DNA of 64,000 bases from Ornithinimicrobium murale (GTDB lineage Bacteria > Actinomycetota > Actinomycetes > Actinomycetales > Dermatophilaceae): contig NZ_QLVD01000015.1 in assembly GCF_003352835.1 (NCBI RefSeq), positions 124,001-188,000 on the forward strand, written 5' to 3'. The notes below the pieces were generated by a model, which saw nothing but the letters and a program-made list of their open reading frames with translations, was not told the DNA's origin and searched no databases. Shown in pieces: positions 50,619 through 58,719 of this stretch. A program made the position numbers and the translations under genes. Position 1 is the stretch's first letter, and the number at the start of each line of letters is the position of its first letter.

Positions 50619-51971
50619 TCAGCGGCGCCGTCTGCGGCGGTGGAGTCTGCCGAGCAGCGGGGAACCAGCGATGCGCCGGGTTGCCGGCTCAGCGTCGGGG
50701 TCCTCACCCACGACGAACTCCTCAGCGCCCGAGCGTTCCAGTTCGTCGCGGGTGCGCTGTCCCGCCTCCACCCCGTGACGGGCAGTGATGGCTCCCTCGG
50801 GCGTGGCCAGCTTGATCTCCTCGGGGTGCAGGTCTCCGGTGCGCAGGTCGATCTGCTCGGACAGATAGCGAAGCGCCACCACCACCGAGGCGGCGACCGG
50901 CACCGCCAGGAAGGCCCCGGGAATGCCGAACAGGGTGCCTCCGGCCGCGACGGAGAGCAGGATGATCACCGGGTGCATCTTCATGCTGCGGCTCTGCAGG
51001 AGCGGTTGGAGCACGTTGCCCTCGACCTGCTGGACGAGCAGCACGATGCCGAGCACCCATAGGGCGGTGACCCACCCGTTGGACACCAGGGCCACGAGCA
51101 CCGCGAGTGCCCCGGCCACGAAGGCGCCGACGATGGGGATGAAGCCAGCCATGAAGGTCAGGATCGCCAGGGCAGGGGCTAGTGGGACCGAGAGCACGAT
51201 CAGTCCGAGACCGATGAAGAAGGCATCGACGGCACTCACGATGGCCTGGGTGCGGATGAAGCCACCGAGCGTCACCCAGACCCTGGTGAGCATCTCGGTC
51301 AGGTGCTCACCCGCCGTGCGGCCCGCGGTGCGCCGCAGCCACGGCAGGAAACTTGGTCCGTCCTTGATGAAGAAGAAGGTCAGCACCAGGACCAGGGCCA
51401 GGGTCACGAAGGCCGAGGTGACGGCAGAGACCCCGGTGAAGACGCCGGAGGCGATATCACTGGCGCGCTCCTGTAGCCAGCCGGTGGCCTCCTTGATGGC
51501 ATCGTCCAGCTGCTCATTGTCAAGGTTGATCGGAGGACCGCCCAGCCACTCCCGCACCGTGACGATGCCCTGACTGGCCCGATCCACCACGTCGCCGGTC
51601 TGCGCGACGATCGAGGGCGCGATGGCTGCGAGTGTCCCGAGGACCAGCAGCAGAGAGACGATGAGCGTCACCGCAGCGGCCAGTGCTGCGGGAACACCTC
51701 GGCGTCGCATCCAGCCCACGGGGCCGGACAACACCGTCGAGACGATGAGAGCGAGCATGACCGGGAAGATCCCGACCCACAGCTTGGACAGCAACCAGAG
51801 CAGGAGCGCGGCAGCAGCACAGATGACGATGAAGCGCAGGGACCACTTAGCGGTCACCGCCATCGCGTCCCCCACGATCTTGCCGCGGTCTATGCCGACA
51901 TTGCCCTCCGGTGGAGTCGCGCCATAACGGCCCGATGCCTCATCGGTGGTCCCGGACCCGTCATCCCTCAC
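50619..51971 (-). CDS. AI-2E family transporter (PerM/YdiK-like)
   Basis: A 450-residue membrane protein with about eight helices. Family features: paired helices at both ends, a large central soluble region (~115-190), and the glycine/proline segments TFMAGFIPIVGAFVAG and GGTLFGIPGAFLAVPVAA. Members have been linked to autoinducer-2 export or Na+/H+ antiport; the real substrate is unclear. The C-terminal ~75 residues are charged and end in a run of arginines (LHRRRRRR). GTG 51971 is the start. Confidence 0.88.
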   Translation of the reverse strand: MRDDGSGTTDEASGRYGATPPEGNVGIDRGKIVGDAMAVTAKWSLRFIVICAAAALLLWLLSKLWVGIFPVMLALIVSTVLSGPVGWMRRRGVPAALAAAVTLIVSLLLVLGTLAAIAPSIVAQTGDVVDRASQGIVTVREWLGGPPINLDNEQLDDAIKEATGWLQERASDIASGVFTGVSAVTSAFVTLALVLVLTFFFIKDGPSFLPWLRRTAGRTAGEHLTEMLTRVWVTLGGFIRTQAIVSAVDAFFIGLGLIVLSVPLAPALAILTFMAGFIPIVGAFVAGALAVLVALVSNGWVTALWVLGIVLLVQQVEGNVLQPLLQSRSMKMHPVIILLSVAAGGTLFGIPGAFLAVPVAASVVVALRYLSEQIDLRTGDLHPEEIKLATPEGAITARHGVEAGQRTRDELERSGAEEFVVGEDPDAEPATRRIAGSPLLGRLHRRRRRR

Positions 51972-52007
51972 GTGCGCCTCCCGATGGTGCGGTGCTGTCG
52001 GCAGCCA

Positions 52008-52850
52008 TCATGACGCATTCGTTGAGATCACTGTGACCATTGTGGACAGCGTGTGCTCAGCACCGGGCTCCAGGGTTACCGCGTCATCACCCACGGCGGC
52101 GGCCTCGACGCAGACCATCTCGGTCCACTCCTGGTCACCGAAGTCATCCATCGCGGCAGCCTTCTCTGCCCAGGGGTTCCAGACCACAGTGGTGGGTGAC
52201 CCGGCCTTGTCAATGGTGATCGCGCGCTGGAGCACCGGGTCGTGGACGACGACGCTGCCGGCGCTGGTGTGCACGCGATCCGTCTCGCCGGTGAAGACCA
52301 GCTCGCCGTGCTGGGTCGCCTGGGACAGCAGCACCTTGTCCCAGTAGCTGGCTCCGTCCAGGCCACTGAGCCGGATCTGTCGGATGTCCCCGACGTGCAG
52401 GTAGGTGTGCAGCGCGGCCTCGTAGTCGAAAGGGTGGGAGTCGTCGTTGCGCACGGTGAGCGAGAGCGTGGCGCTCCCCGTCACCACGACCTCGAGGTGT
52501 GCCGTGAAGCGGTGCGGAAAGTGGTCGACACCGCCCCGGGACCGGACATCCAGGTCGGTCAGCTCCCACATCAGGCGGACGGACTCGCCGTCGACGGACT
52601 CATCCCCGACCAGGCGCCACGGCGCCACCCGTGCGAACCCGTGGTTCGGCTGCAGGTCACCGGAGCGCCCCGGCCCGAACCATGGCCAGCAGACCGGGAC
52701 ACCACCCCGGATCGGCTGCCCCTCGGCATAGTCCGACTGGCGGCTCGCCCAGATCACCGGAGTGTCACCGATGCGCCACTCGGCGACCTGCGCGCCCTGG
52801 TCATAGGCGATGACCTGGCCGGAGGGTGTGCGGTAGGTGCGGGGCTCCAT
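52008..52850 (-). CDS. D-hexose-6-phosphate mutarotase (YeaD-like aldose epimerase)
   Basis: A 280-residue galactose-mutarotase-like beta-sandwich protein. Signature parts are GGVPVCWPWFGPG, NHGFARVAPWRL (general-acid histidine), and a C-terminal VCVEAAAV with the catalytic glutamate. It should interconvert alpha and beta anomers of glucose 6-phosphate or related sugars. ATG 52850 overlaps the upstream stop by one base, which makes it the last gene of the operon beginning with the Lgt-like gene at 56106. Why it is coupled to a radical SAM enzyme is not clear. Confidence 0.9.
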   Translation of the reverse strand: MEPRTYRTPSGQVIAYDQGAQVAEWRIGDTPVIWASRQSDYAEGQPIRGGVPVCWPWFGPGRSGDLQPNHGFARVAPWRLVGDESVDGESVRLMWELTDLDVRSRGGVDHFPHRFTAHLEVVVTGSATLSLTVRNDDSHPFDYEAALHTYLHVGDIRQIRLSGLDGASYWDKVLLSQATQHGELVFTGETDRVHTSAGSVVVHDPVLQRAITIDKAGSPTTVVWNPWAEKAAAMDDFGDQEWTEMVCVEAAAVGDDAVTLEPGAEHTLSTMVTVISTNAS

Positions 52851-53353
52851 CACGGTCCTGTCTGGGAGAGATTGGCAATGAGAACGATGCAGACGCCCGC
52901 GAAGACGATCAGACCCACGGGGATACTCAGGAAGACCCCGATCAGCAGGCCCAGGCCCCAGCGACGCGTCACCGGGACCACGACCAGCACGATCACCACC
53001 ACGAGCAGGCCCATCACCGCCCACGGGAACAGGTCGGACTCGAGGGCCACGCCGGCATAGACCGCGCCGCCGACCAGCAGGAGGCCGAGCACTGCTCCGA
53101 GCCACAACGGCTTGGTGGACTTCTTGGGCGGTGCCCCATAGGGCACGTGGTAGCCCTGCGGGTAGTAGTAGCCGTGCCCCGGTGGTGCCTGACCGTAGGG
53201 CGGACCCTGTGGTGCCTGACCGTAGGGCGGACCCTGTGGTGCCTGACCGTAGGGCGGACCCTGTGGTGCCTGACCGTAGGGCGGACCCTGCTGGCCCGGC
53301 GGGGGAGGCGCGTAGGGGTCGAACGGTTCGTCGGGGGACTGGTCGTCAACCAC
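52850..53353 (-). CDS. Membrane protein with Gly-Gln-Pro-Tyr repeat tail
   Basis: A 167-residue protein. The N-terminal ~75 residues are low-complexity (repeats of GQAPQGPPY from 27-bp units spaced exactly, about 53184-53291). They are followed by three membrane helices (PLWLGAVLGLLLVGGAVYAGV, WAVMGLLVVVIVLVVVPV, LLIGVFLSIPVGLIVFAGV). It looks like the many actinobacterial proteins with disordered N-termini and short membrane cores; no family is named. It overlaps both neighbours by a few bases within the operon. Confidence 0.75.
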   Translation of the reverse strand: MVDDQSPDEPFDPYAPPPPGQQGPPYGQAPQGPPYGQAPQGPPYGQAPQGPPYGQAPPGHGYYYPQGYHVPYGAPPKKSTKPLWLGAVLGLLLVGGAVYAGVALESDLFPWAVMGLLVVVIVLVVVPVTRRWGLGLLIGVFLSIPVGLIVFAGVCIVLIANLSQTGP

Positions 53354-53663
53354 GGAAGACCTCCCACCAGATGCCCACGCCTGCCGCTACGACAAGCAGC
53401 GCGAGGTAGGCCAGGACGAGTCGGGTGTCGCGCAACAGGCACTTGGAACGGGTCAGGCCGGCGCGCCGAGCGCGCCAGTAGCCTGCGAAACCGAGACCTG
53501 CGAAGACGAGCAGCGCGAACGGCCCAGCCAGCCAGCCCAGCAGCGCGACCGTCGCAAAGATGCACAGGCGCAGCGGGTCGAGGGGCGCCTCCGCAGGGGG
53601 CGGGGGAGTCGGGGGCGTCCCGGGGGTGCCGGGCAGCGCGACGGGGTGGGACGGGTCACTCAC
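53346..53663 (-). CDS. Small two-helix membrane protein in the radical SAM operon
   Basis: A 105-residue protein. The N-terminal ~30 residues are Pro-rich (VALPGTPGTPPTPPPPAEAP). They are followed by two membrane helices (LRLCIFATVALLGWLAGPF... and LVLAYLALLVVAAGVGIWW) with a basic loop between (WRARRAGLTRSKCLLRDTR). GTG 53663 overlaps the radical SAM stop (GTGA). No family is recognised; it may help hold the enzyme complex at the membrane. Confidence 0.7.
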   Translation of the reverse strand: MSDPSHPVALPGTPGTPPTPPPPAEAPLDPLRLCIFATVALLGWLAGPFALLVFAGLGFAGYWRARRAGLTRSKCLLRDTRLVLAYLALLVVAAGVGIWWEVFRG

Positions 53664-55252
53664 GTGGAGGCCTCCAGCAGGTTCCGTCGACCACCGGTGG
53701 CGGTCGAGAGCCGGGTCCGGGACAACGGCGCCCAGGCCTGCACCGCGCAGAACGGAGCGCACTGGTGCGAGGCGTCCTGCTCGTTGACCGTCGCGACGTG
53801 CACGCAGCACTGGGTGAGCCGCTCCTCGATCATCGTGTTGATGTCCATGAACGGCTTGACGGTCACCCGAAGCACCCGCTCACCGAGCATCGCGCGCAGG
53901 CGGGCCTGGCCACCGGGCAGCTGAGCGGTGGCCAGGCGGCTGAGCGTCCCGATCCCGATGTCACAGTTGGTGCAGATGTCCCGCCAGATCGAGCCGATGT
54001 TGGGATGCGACAGCGAGGACTGCTCGCTGAGCAGGTCCAGCAGACTGTCCTTGACCACCCGGCGCAGCTGCGCGGGCAGCTCCTGGTCGGCGATCCGGTT
54101 GGCCAGGACGTCGGGTTCCAGGTCGAGGAACTCCTTGAGCCGGTCCGGCCCGATCAGCTGGACCAGCGATTGCCATGTGCCGGAGTCGTCGCGCAGCAGG
54201 TAGCCCACCGAGCAACAGTGCGGGTGTGAGCACGGCAGGGCGGTCAGGTCACGCCAGGTGACGCGGCCATCGGTCTGGCCCGCGAGACGGCTCAGCACGC
54301 CGGTGTGGGTGAGGCGCTCCATCGGGTCGACCCCGGCCGAGCGTCCGGAACCGAAGACCGGCTGGATGGTGACGCCTCCGACGTAGGGCGTGGCCAGCCC
54401 CAGATCAAGCACGGCGCCGATCTCCTCATCGTTGACGCCGAGCGCTGCGGTCATGGTCAGCGTGGTGAAGATGCCGTTCTCGGAGAGCCGGGCGATCGCC
54501 TGCTCCTTAAACCGTCGCAGGTCCGCGCCACGGTGGTGCCGTGAGGCGTCGGCGGTCAGCCCGTCGAACTGCAGGTAGATCTCGACCCGCTCCCGGTGCT
54601 TGCGCAGCAGGGCCAGCAGCGCGTCGTCCCGGGCGATCCGCAACCCGTTGCTGTTGACCAGGATCCGCACGATGGGGCGGGCCACCGCGGCCTCGAGGAG
54701 CTCCTCGAACTGCGGGTGCAAGGTCGGCTCGCCACCGGAGATCATGAGCACATCGAGGCGGTTGTTCTCCCGGGAGAGCCGGGTGTCGATGGAGGCGAGG
54801 ATCTGCTCCAGCGGTGCGGTCGCCGCGAGCTGGGGGGCCGACTCGGCGAAGCACGTCGGGCACTTCAGGTTGCAGTGGTCGGTGATGTCCTCGAGGAGGA
54901 TGCAGGTGTGCTGGGTCTGCATCTGGGGCAGGCCATCGGCGTATGCGGAGGGGACCGGTTTGAAGTTGCCCGCCAGGTCGGCGGTGTGTTCCTTGGTGGG
55001 GGCGGTCCACTCCTCGAGGTAGCGCAGGATCTGGGCGGACTCGTCGTAGAGCGTGCGCACGAACCCGTGGTCCGGACAGCCGCGCTCCAGGTAGACCGCG
55101 CCGTTGCGTTCGGCGAGCCAGCCGGACAGGCGACGGACGTGCTCCAGCGGCCGGTCCGGGTCCTCCTCGTGGCAGTGCGGGCAGAAGGCGTTGACATAGC
55201 GGTGCACCCGGAAGTCGCGCAGCGCGGCGCCCGGGCCGACCGGCGCGCCCAT
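53660..55252 (-). CDS. Multi-cluster radical SAM enzyme, MJ0619/tetraether-synthase-like
   Basis: A 530-residue enzyme. The radical SAM motif is CNLKCPTC (Cys127, Cys131, Cys134), followed by the SGGEPTLHP loop. Extra cysteines, CPHC at 24-27, Cys59, CSHPHCC, CTNC, and a C-terminal cluster (QCC, and QCAPFC), are enough for further [4Fe-4S] clusters, as in the archaeal MJ0619 family. That family includes the tetraether lipid synthase Tes. ATG 55252 overlaps the Lgt-like stop by one base. Lipid C-C coupling or another lipid change is the favoured guess because of the Lgt-like partner; a pterin methylase, once proposed for MJ0619, is the alternative. Confidence 0.75.
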   Translation of the reverse strand: MGAPVGPGAALRDFRVHRYVNAFCPHCHEEDPDRPLEHVRRLSGWLAERNGAVYLERGCPDHGFVRTLYDESAQILRYLEEWTAPTKEHTADLAGNFKPVPSAYADGLPQMQTQHTCILLEDITDHCNLKCPTCFAESAPQLAATAPLEQILASIDTRLSRENNRLDVLMISGGEPTLHPQFEELLEAAVARPIVRILVNSNGLRIARDDALLALLRKHRERVEIYLQFDGLTADASRHHRGADLRRFKEQAIARLSENGIFTTLTMTAALGVNDEEIGAVLDLGLATPYVGGVTIQPVFGSGRSAGVDPMERLTHTGVLSRLAGQTDGRVTWRDLTALPCSHPHCCSVGYLLRDDSGTWQSLVQLIGPDRLKEFLDLEPDVLANRIADQELPAQLRRVVKDSLLDLLSEQSSLSHPNIGSIWRDICTNCDIGIGTLSRLATAQLPGGQARLRAMLGERVLRVTVKPFMDINTMIEERLTQCCVHVATVNEQDASHQCAPFCAVQAWAPLSRTRLSTATGGRRNLLEAST

Positions 55253-56106
55253 CAGTCGGACCTCTCCGACGTGCCGGCGCCCACCTGCAGGCCTGCTCCG
55301 CCCGGTCGCTGCTGAGTCACGTTGTCCGTCTCCTGTCGTGAGTACACCCCGCGCCGAGCCTGCCACGCGATCCGGGCCAGCACGAGGGGAACCGCCGCGA
55401 GGAGGAACAGCTGGGGCCTGCTCAGTCCCATCCAGACCACCTCGTTGCCCCTCGTGAACTCCACGAGCAGCCGGAACACGGCATACGAGGCGATGTAGAG
55501 GACGAAGGTCTCCCCCTGGGGGAGCCGGCGCCGCGACAGGCTCCACCAGATGACCGCGAAGGCCACGGTGTGGAAGGCCGCCTCGTAGAGCAGGCTGGGA
55601 TGCAGCGGGACGCCGGCCACGCCACCGAGCCGGTCGGCAGTCGCCTGGTCCAGGACCGGACCGAAGCCCAGCGGGTTGGGCGTGCCGGGCAGCTCGGTGA
55701 GGTGACAGCCCCACCGGCCCACCGCCATGCCGAGGGCGACCGCGGGGGCGAAGAGATCACCGGTGCGTGCCGGGTAGCCGGTGAGGCGCTTGGCGACATG
55801 GACCCCGAGCCAGGCTCCCACCAGACCGCCCAGGATGCTGCGGTTTCCGTAGAGCCACTGCTCGACCAGGGAGGCGTTGGCCCGCAGGTCGACGTCCTGC
55901 AGCCAGGTGCCCAGCCGCATGAACACCGCCCCGCCCACGAGGGCACCGGCGATGATGTAGAGCATCCGTTCGTCGCGACCCGCCCGGGTCTGCACGAGAC
56001 GGATGCCCACCACCAGCAGACCCACGGCCACACCGAGACCGACGAAGAGCTCATGGGTGCCCACCGGGAGGTCGATCCCCAGCAGGTCGCCGAGCGTGGG
56101 ATACAT
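55252..56106 (-). CDS. Prolipoprotein diacylglyceryl transferase-like membrane protein
   Basis: A 284-residue seven-helix membrane protein related to Lgt. The Lgt signature arginine is kept in GRWGCHLTELPG, but the following Asn of canonical Lgt (GRxxNFxNxE) is His. The HGG segment of true Lgt is replaced by ILGGLVG. It therefore looks like a paralogue with altered substrate rather than the main Lgt. ATG 56106 lies seven bases after a minus-strand TAGGTT. It heads the overlapping operon with the radical SAM enzyme, which argues that both act on the same lipid. Confidence 0.8.
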   Translation of the reverse strand: MYPTLGDLLGIDLPVGTHELFVGLGVAVGLLVVGIRLVQTRAGRDERMLYIIAGALVGGAVFMRLGTWLQDVDLRANASLVEQWLYGNRSILGGLVGAWLGVHVAKRLTGYPARTGDLFAPAVALGMAVGRWGCHLTELPGTPNPLGFGPVLDQATADRLGGVAGVPLHPSLLYEAAFHTVAFAVIWWSLSRRRLPQGETFVLYIASYAVFRLLVEFTRGNEVVWMGLSRPQLFLLAAVPLVLARIAWQARRGVYSRQETDNVTQQRPGGAGLQVGAGTSERSD

Positions 56107-56113
56107 GAGCGCC

Positions 56114-56119
56114 AACCTA
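56114..56119 (-). promoter_or_regulatory. -10-like element (TAGGTT) of the Lgt-like/radical SAM operon
   Basis: TAGGTT on the minus strand ends seven bases before ATG 56106, with no Shine-Dalgarno sequence. It is the likely promoter for the five-gene operon. Confidence 0.5.
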
Positions 56120-56206
56120 GCGTCTCGCCCGGTGTGCCGGTCCCGTTGCGGGATCGGCCGACAGGTAGGCTGCGGCAGGAGTGGGGCACGACGTCGAGGG
56201 GACACC

Positions 56207-56920
56207 GTGAACGAGCAGACCGGACCGCAGCCGGGCCAGGGCCATCCGTGGGCGCCGCAGGGACAGCCCGGTGACCAGCAGGTAGGACCACAGGCAGGCC
56301 CGCCGGGCGCACCGGACCAGCTAGAACCGCAGGCTCGTCCCCAACCGGGCCACCCGCCGGGCGGCCAGCCGTCACACGGTGGCCAGACACCGTTGGGCGA
56401 TCAGCAGAGCGGGTCAGCACCGGGCGTGCCACCGCATCCGGGCTATGGGCAGCCGGCCGGGCCGGGTCACCAGAGCCAGCAGTTCGGTCACGGACCGGCC
56501 GGGCCGGGTCACCAGAGCCAGCAGTTCGGTCCCGGATCGACCGCACCGCCCGTCTCGGGGAGCAGTGGCATGTCCACCGGCGAGGTCGTCCGGCTTGTGC
56601 TGCACGTCCTCGCTCTGCTGTTGGTGGCCCTGGGCCTGTCGGCCGATCTGGATGACCGTGACTCCGTGCTGTGGAGCGACACCTGGACCTGGGCCGGCTT
56701 TGCGACACTGATGGCCCTGGCGCAGGGTGCCGCGCTGCTGCCCCGGACCGTGCTCTCCGGTGCCGGCTGGACGACCGGTGCTGTCGGCGCGGGCGGACTG
56801 CTGCTCTTCTGGACCCTGCTCATGCTGCCGTTGATCAGCACCAACATGGCCTTCCTGGTGACCCTCGGCACGGCGTGCGCGACAGCCGCGGTCCTACTCA
56901 GTCCCGACCGGAAGCTCTGA
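56207..56920 (+). CDS. Membrane protein with Gln/Pro/Gly-rich N-terminus
   Basis: A 237-residue protein. Residues 1-120 are low-complexity (Gln, Pro, Gly), with a 42-bp duplication (about 56453-56494 and 56495-56531) giving PAGPGHQSQQFGHG twice. Four membrane helices follow (VVRLVLHVLALLLVALGL, WTWAGFATLMALAQGAAL, GAVGAGGLLLFWTLLMLPL, MAFLVTLGTACATAAVLL). No known family. GTG 56207 has GAGGGG upstream. It is divergent from the Lgt-like operon, and the next gene follows after four bases. Confidence 0.7.
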   Translation: MNEQTGPQPGQGHPWAPQGQPGDQQVGPQAGPPGAPDQLEPQARPQPGHPPGGQPSHGGQTPLGDQQSGSAPGVPPHPGYGQPAGPGHQSQQFGHGPAGPGHQSQQFGPGSTAPPVSGSSGMSTGEVVRLVLHVLALLLVALGLSADLDDRDSVLWSDTWTWAGFATLMALAQGAALLPRTVLSGAGWTTGAVGAGGLLLFWTLLMLPLISTNMAFLVTLGTACATAAVLLSPDRKL

Positions 56921-56924
56921 CCCC

Positions 56925-57389
56925 GTGCTCGGCACGACCCGTGGACCCGTGGTCACTCTGACCCGGCACCGGGTCGCAGTCCTGGCCGCCGGTCTGCTGA
57001 CCGTCCTGGCCCTGGGGCTCCCGTGGACGGCGTCGACCGAAGTCACCACCGGAGGGTGGTATGTGGCCTCCACGTGCATCCCGAACTTCAATGACGGCAC
57101 CATCTGGTGCTCCGGCTCCTATGCCTCACCGGGGTTCACCACCGGATCCGCCGGGCTGAGCGGCAACGAGACGGTGGCCCGGGTCTTCCTCGTCGGGGCG
57201 CTCGTCCTGATCACCATCGCCTCGGTCCGGCAGAAGCCCCGACTGTTGCTGGTGGCCGGAGCCGCCCTGGTCCTGGGCATCCTGTTGACCGGACTCACCC
57301 TGCTGGGTGGCCAGGTCGCTGCGGTCCTGGCCGCTGCGCTGGTGCTGTATGCCTCCTTCAGCGCCGGGGTCGCACCAGCCAGAGCGTGA
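56925..57389 (+). CDS. Membrane protein of unknown function with a Cys-pair outer loop
   Basis: A 154-residue protein with four membrane helices. The first (RVAVLAAGLLTVLALGLPW) is followed by an outer loop of ~50 residues with two cysteines (STCIPNFNDGTIWCSG) that could form a disulfide. Three closely packed helices follow. No family is recognised. It is co-oriented with and very close to the previous gene, and its 3' end overlaps a small convergent gene by 32 bp. Confidence 0.7.
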   Translation: MLGTTRGPVVTLTRHRVAVLAAGLLTVLALGLPWTASTEVTTGGWYVASTCIPNFNDGTIWCSGSYASPGFTTGSAGLSGNETVARVFLVGALVLITIASVRQKPRLLLVAGAALVLGILLTGLTLLGGQVAAVLAAALVLYASFSAGVAPARA

Positions 57390-57525
57390 GGACGACACCG
57401 GCGATCAGGCCCAGCCCGAAGGCTGGCACCAGATAGTTCATCCGCCACCAGATCAGCTGCAGGCCCCACCAGGCCAGCAGCAGGACGATGGCGCCGATCA
57501 CGAGCGTCCACCCCCAGCGGCCCAT
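57358..57525 (-). CDS. Small two-helix membrane protein (55 residues)
   Basis: A 55-residue open frame from ATG 57525 to TGA at 57358, reading MGRWGWTLVIGAIVLLLAWW then a Trp-rich turn (LIWWRMNYLVP), a second helix AFGLGLIAGVVLTLWLV and the basic end RPRR. The start/helix/positive-end pattern and an AAGGGG upstream of ATG make it look real. It is too short for many gene finders. It overlaps the end of the convergent membrane protein gene by 32 bp. Confidence 0.6.
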   Translation of the reverse strand: MGRWGWTLVIGAIVLLLAWWGLQLIWWRMNYLVPAFGLGLIAGVVLTLWLVRPRR

Positions 57526-57622
57526 CAGCCAGGCCCCTTCTGTGGTGCACCGTCAGGCGTCCGTCGCCACGGAGGGGCAGAGGGAGCGGCGAGGGTCGGC
57601 ATGCCGCCGATCCTGCCACGAA

Positions 57623-58615
57623 CTATCCGGGCAACGGCGACACGGCAGTTGCCGTCGGGACGTAGACGATGGCGTTGATCGACTCACCCACCGGTCCGTT
57701 CTCAACGACCGCGTCCGCGTCACGTGCGGGGTCATAGCTCGGTCCGATCGCCCTGGTCCGCAACGGCCTGCGGAGCCATGACCGCACGATGGCGCTCTGC
57801 GCGGCGTCGCTCTCGAGTGCGAGCAGGACCGGCACGTCGCTGTACCGGAGCACTGCTTCGGTGAGGTCCGGCGGCGTGGGAGGAACGAAGAAGGGTACAG
57901 AGCCGGTCCCCATGGTGAGCACAGCTGCCGCATAGTCGGTGCCCAACGCCGCGCGTAGGTGGCCACCGGCGTTGCGATGAGTCTGCTCGGGCATTGCTGG
58001 GAGGTGTCGTTCGTCCGCTGCGACGGTGTGTGCGGTGCCTCCCCAGTGAGCGATGCGCTGCCCGGTGCGGTGCTGCCAGTCGAGGTTGCGGCGCGCAAGG
58101 TCGAGCTCGATCTCCGCGAGGTCATCTGGATCGGCGCCGACAGGCGCTCGGTCATGGACGATGCGGACGGGGTCGTCTGGGTGTGTGACGGCGTAGTGGC
58201 GCAGCCACCGGAAGACCGCCTCCGCCTCGTGGTTGTGGAGGAATCCCTGGCTGGCGTGCAGGAGGGTGCGCAGGTCCCCTTCTCCGCTCACCGTCCACCG
58301 ATCGAGGTCCGCCGCCGTGTTGAACGGTGCGTCGGTTCCCTCGATCGAGACGGCGCGCACACCTGGCGCACCTCCGTCGGTGTCTTGCACCAGAGCCCGC
58401 AGGAGCGCGTGGGTCGCCAACACCAGCTCCCGTGCCGATCGCACCGCCGACGCCAACCCCACCACCGTTGCTTCGCTGAGCACACGCGGAGGTGGCTGCG
58501 TCGCGTCATCGACGGGGAAGGCGACCGCGTGCTGTGCCACCCATGCGGCCAGGGAGGCATCGACATCAGCCGCTGGGCTCCGATCGTCTGCGGACTCGTG
58601 AGCCATTCCGGTCAT
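57623..58615 (-). CDS. Erythromycin-esterase-family protein with degenerate active site
   Basis: A ~330-residue protein with the scaffold of the erythromycin esterase/succinoglycan-biosynthesis family: a helical N-terminal part, the EAVFRWLRHYAVTHP segment (as in RxxLxWLRxYN), and the RRNLDWQHRTGQRIAHWGGTAH region matching NxxWL...RIxxWAHNxH. The N-terminal catalytic motif GExTHG is replaced by GLASAVRSARE, so the key Glu and His are missing. It is therefore unlikely to open macrolide lactones. The start is uncertain (ATG 58615 or 58606). Tandem 16-bp repeats lie just upstream. Confidence 0.7.
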   Translation of the reverse strand: MTGMAHESADDRSPAADVDASLAAWVAQHAVAFPVDDATQPPPRVLSEATVVGLASAVRSARELVLATHALLRALVQDTDGGAPGVRAVSIEGTDAPFNTAADLDRWTVSGEGDLRTLLHASQGFLHNHEAEAVFRWLRHYAVTHPDDPVRIVHDRAPVGADPDDLAEIELDLARRNLDWQHRTGQRIAHWGGTAHTVAADERHLPAMPEQTHRNAGGHLRAALGTDYAAAVLTMGTGSVPFFVPPTPPDLTEAVLRYSDVPVLLALESDAAQSAIVRSWLRRPLRTRAIGPSYDPARDADAVVENGPVGESINAIVYVPTATAVSPLPG

Positions 58616-58671
58616 GATGACATGGGTCACGCAGGTCGGCCGCCGCCGGGCGGACCCACCGCGCGACGGCT

Positions 58672-58703
58672 CTGCGACGTCGACCATCTGCGACGTCGAC
58701 CAT
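58672..58703. repeat. 16-bp tandem direct repeat upstream of the esterase-like gene
   Basis: CTGCGACGTCGACCAT occurs twice back to back (58672-58687 and 58688-58703). Each contains GACGTC. It lies in the ~100-bp gap between the MFS stop and the esterase-like start, about 60 bp upstream of the latter, and could hold a regulator. Confidence 0.75.
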
Positions 58704-58719
58704 CGGAGGAGCAGCAGGG

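Noticed and set aside
57623-58615. Macrolide resistance gene
   Set aside because: The catalytic GExTHG motif of erythromycin esterases is missing.
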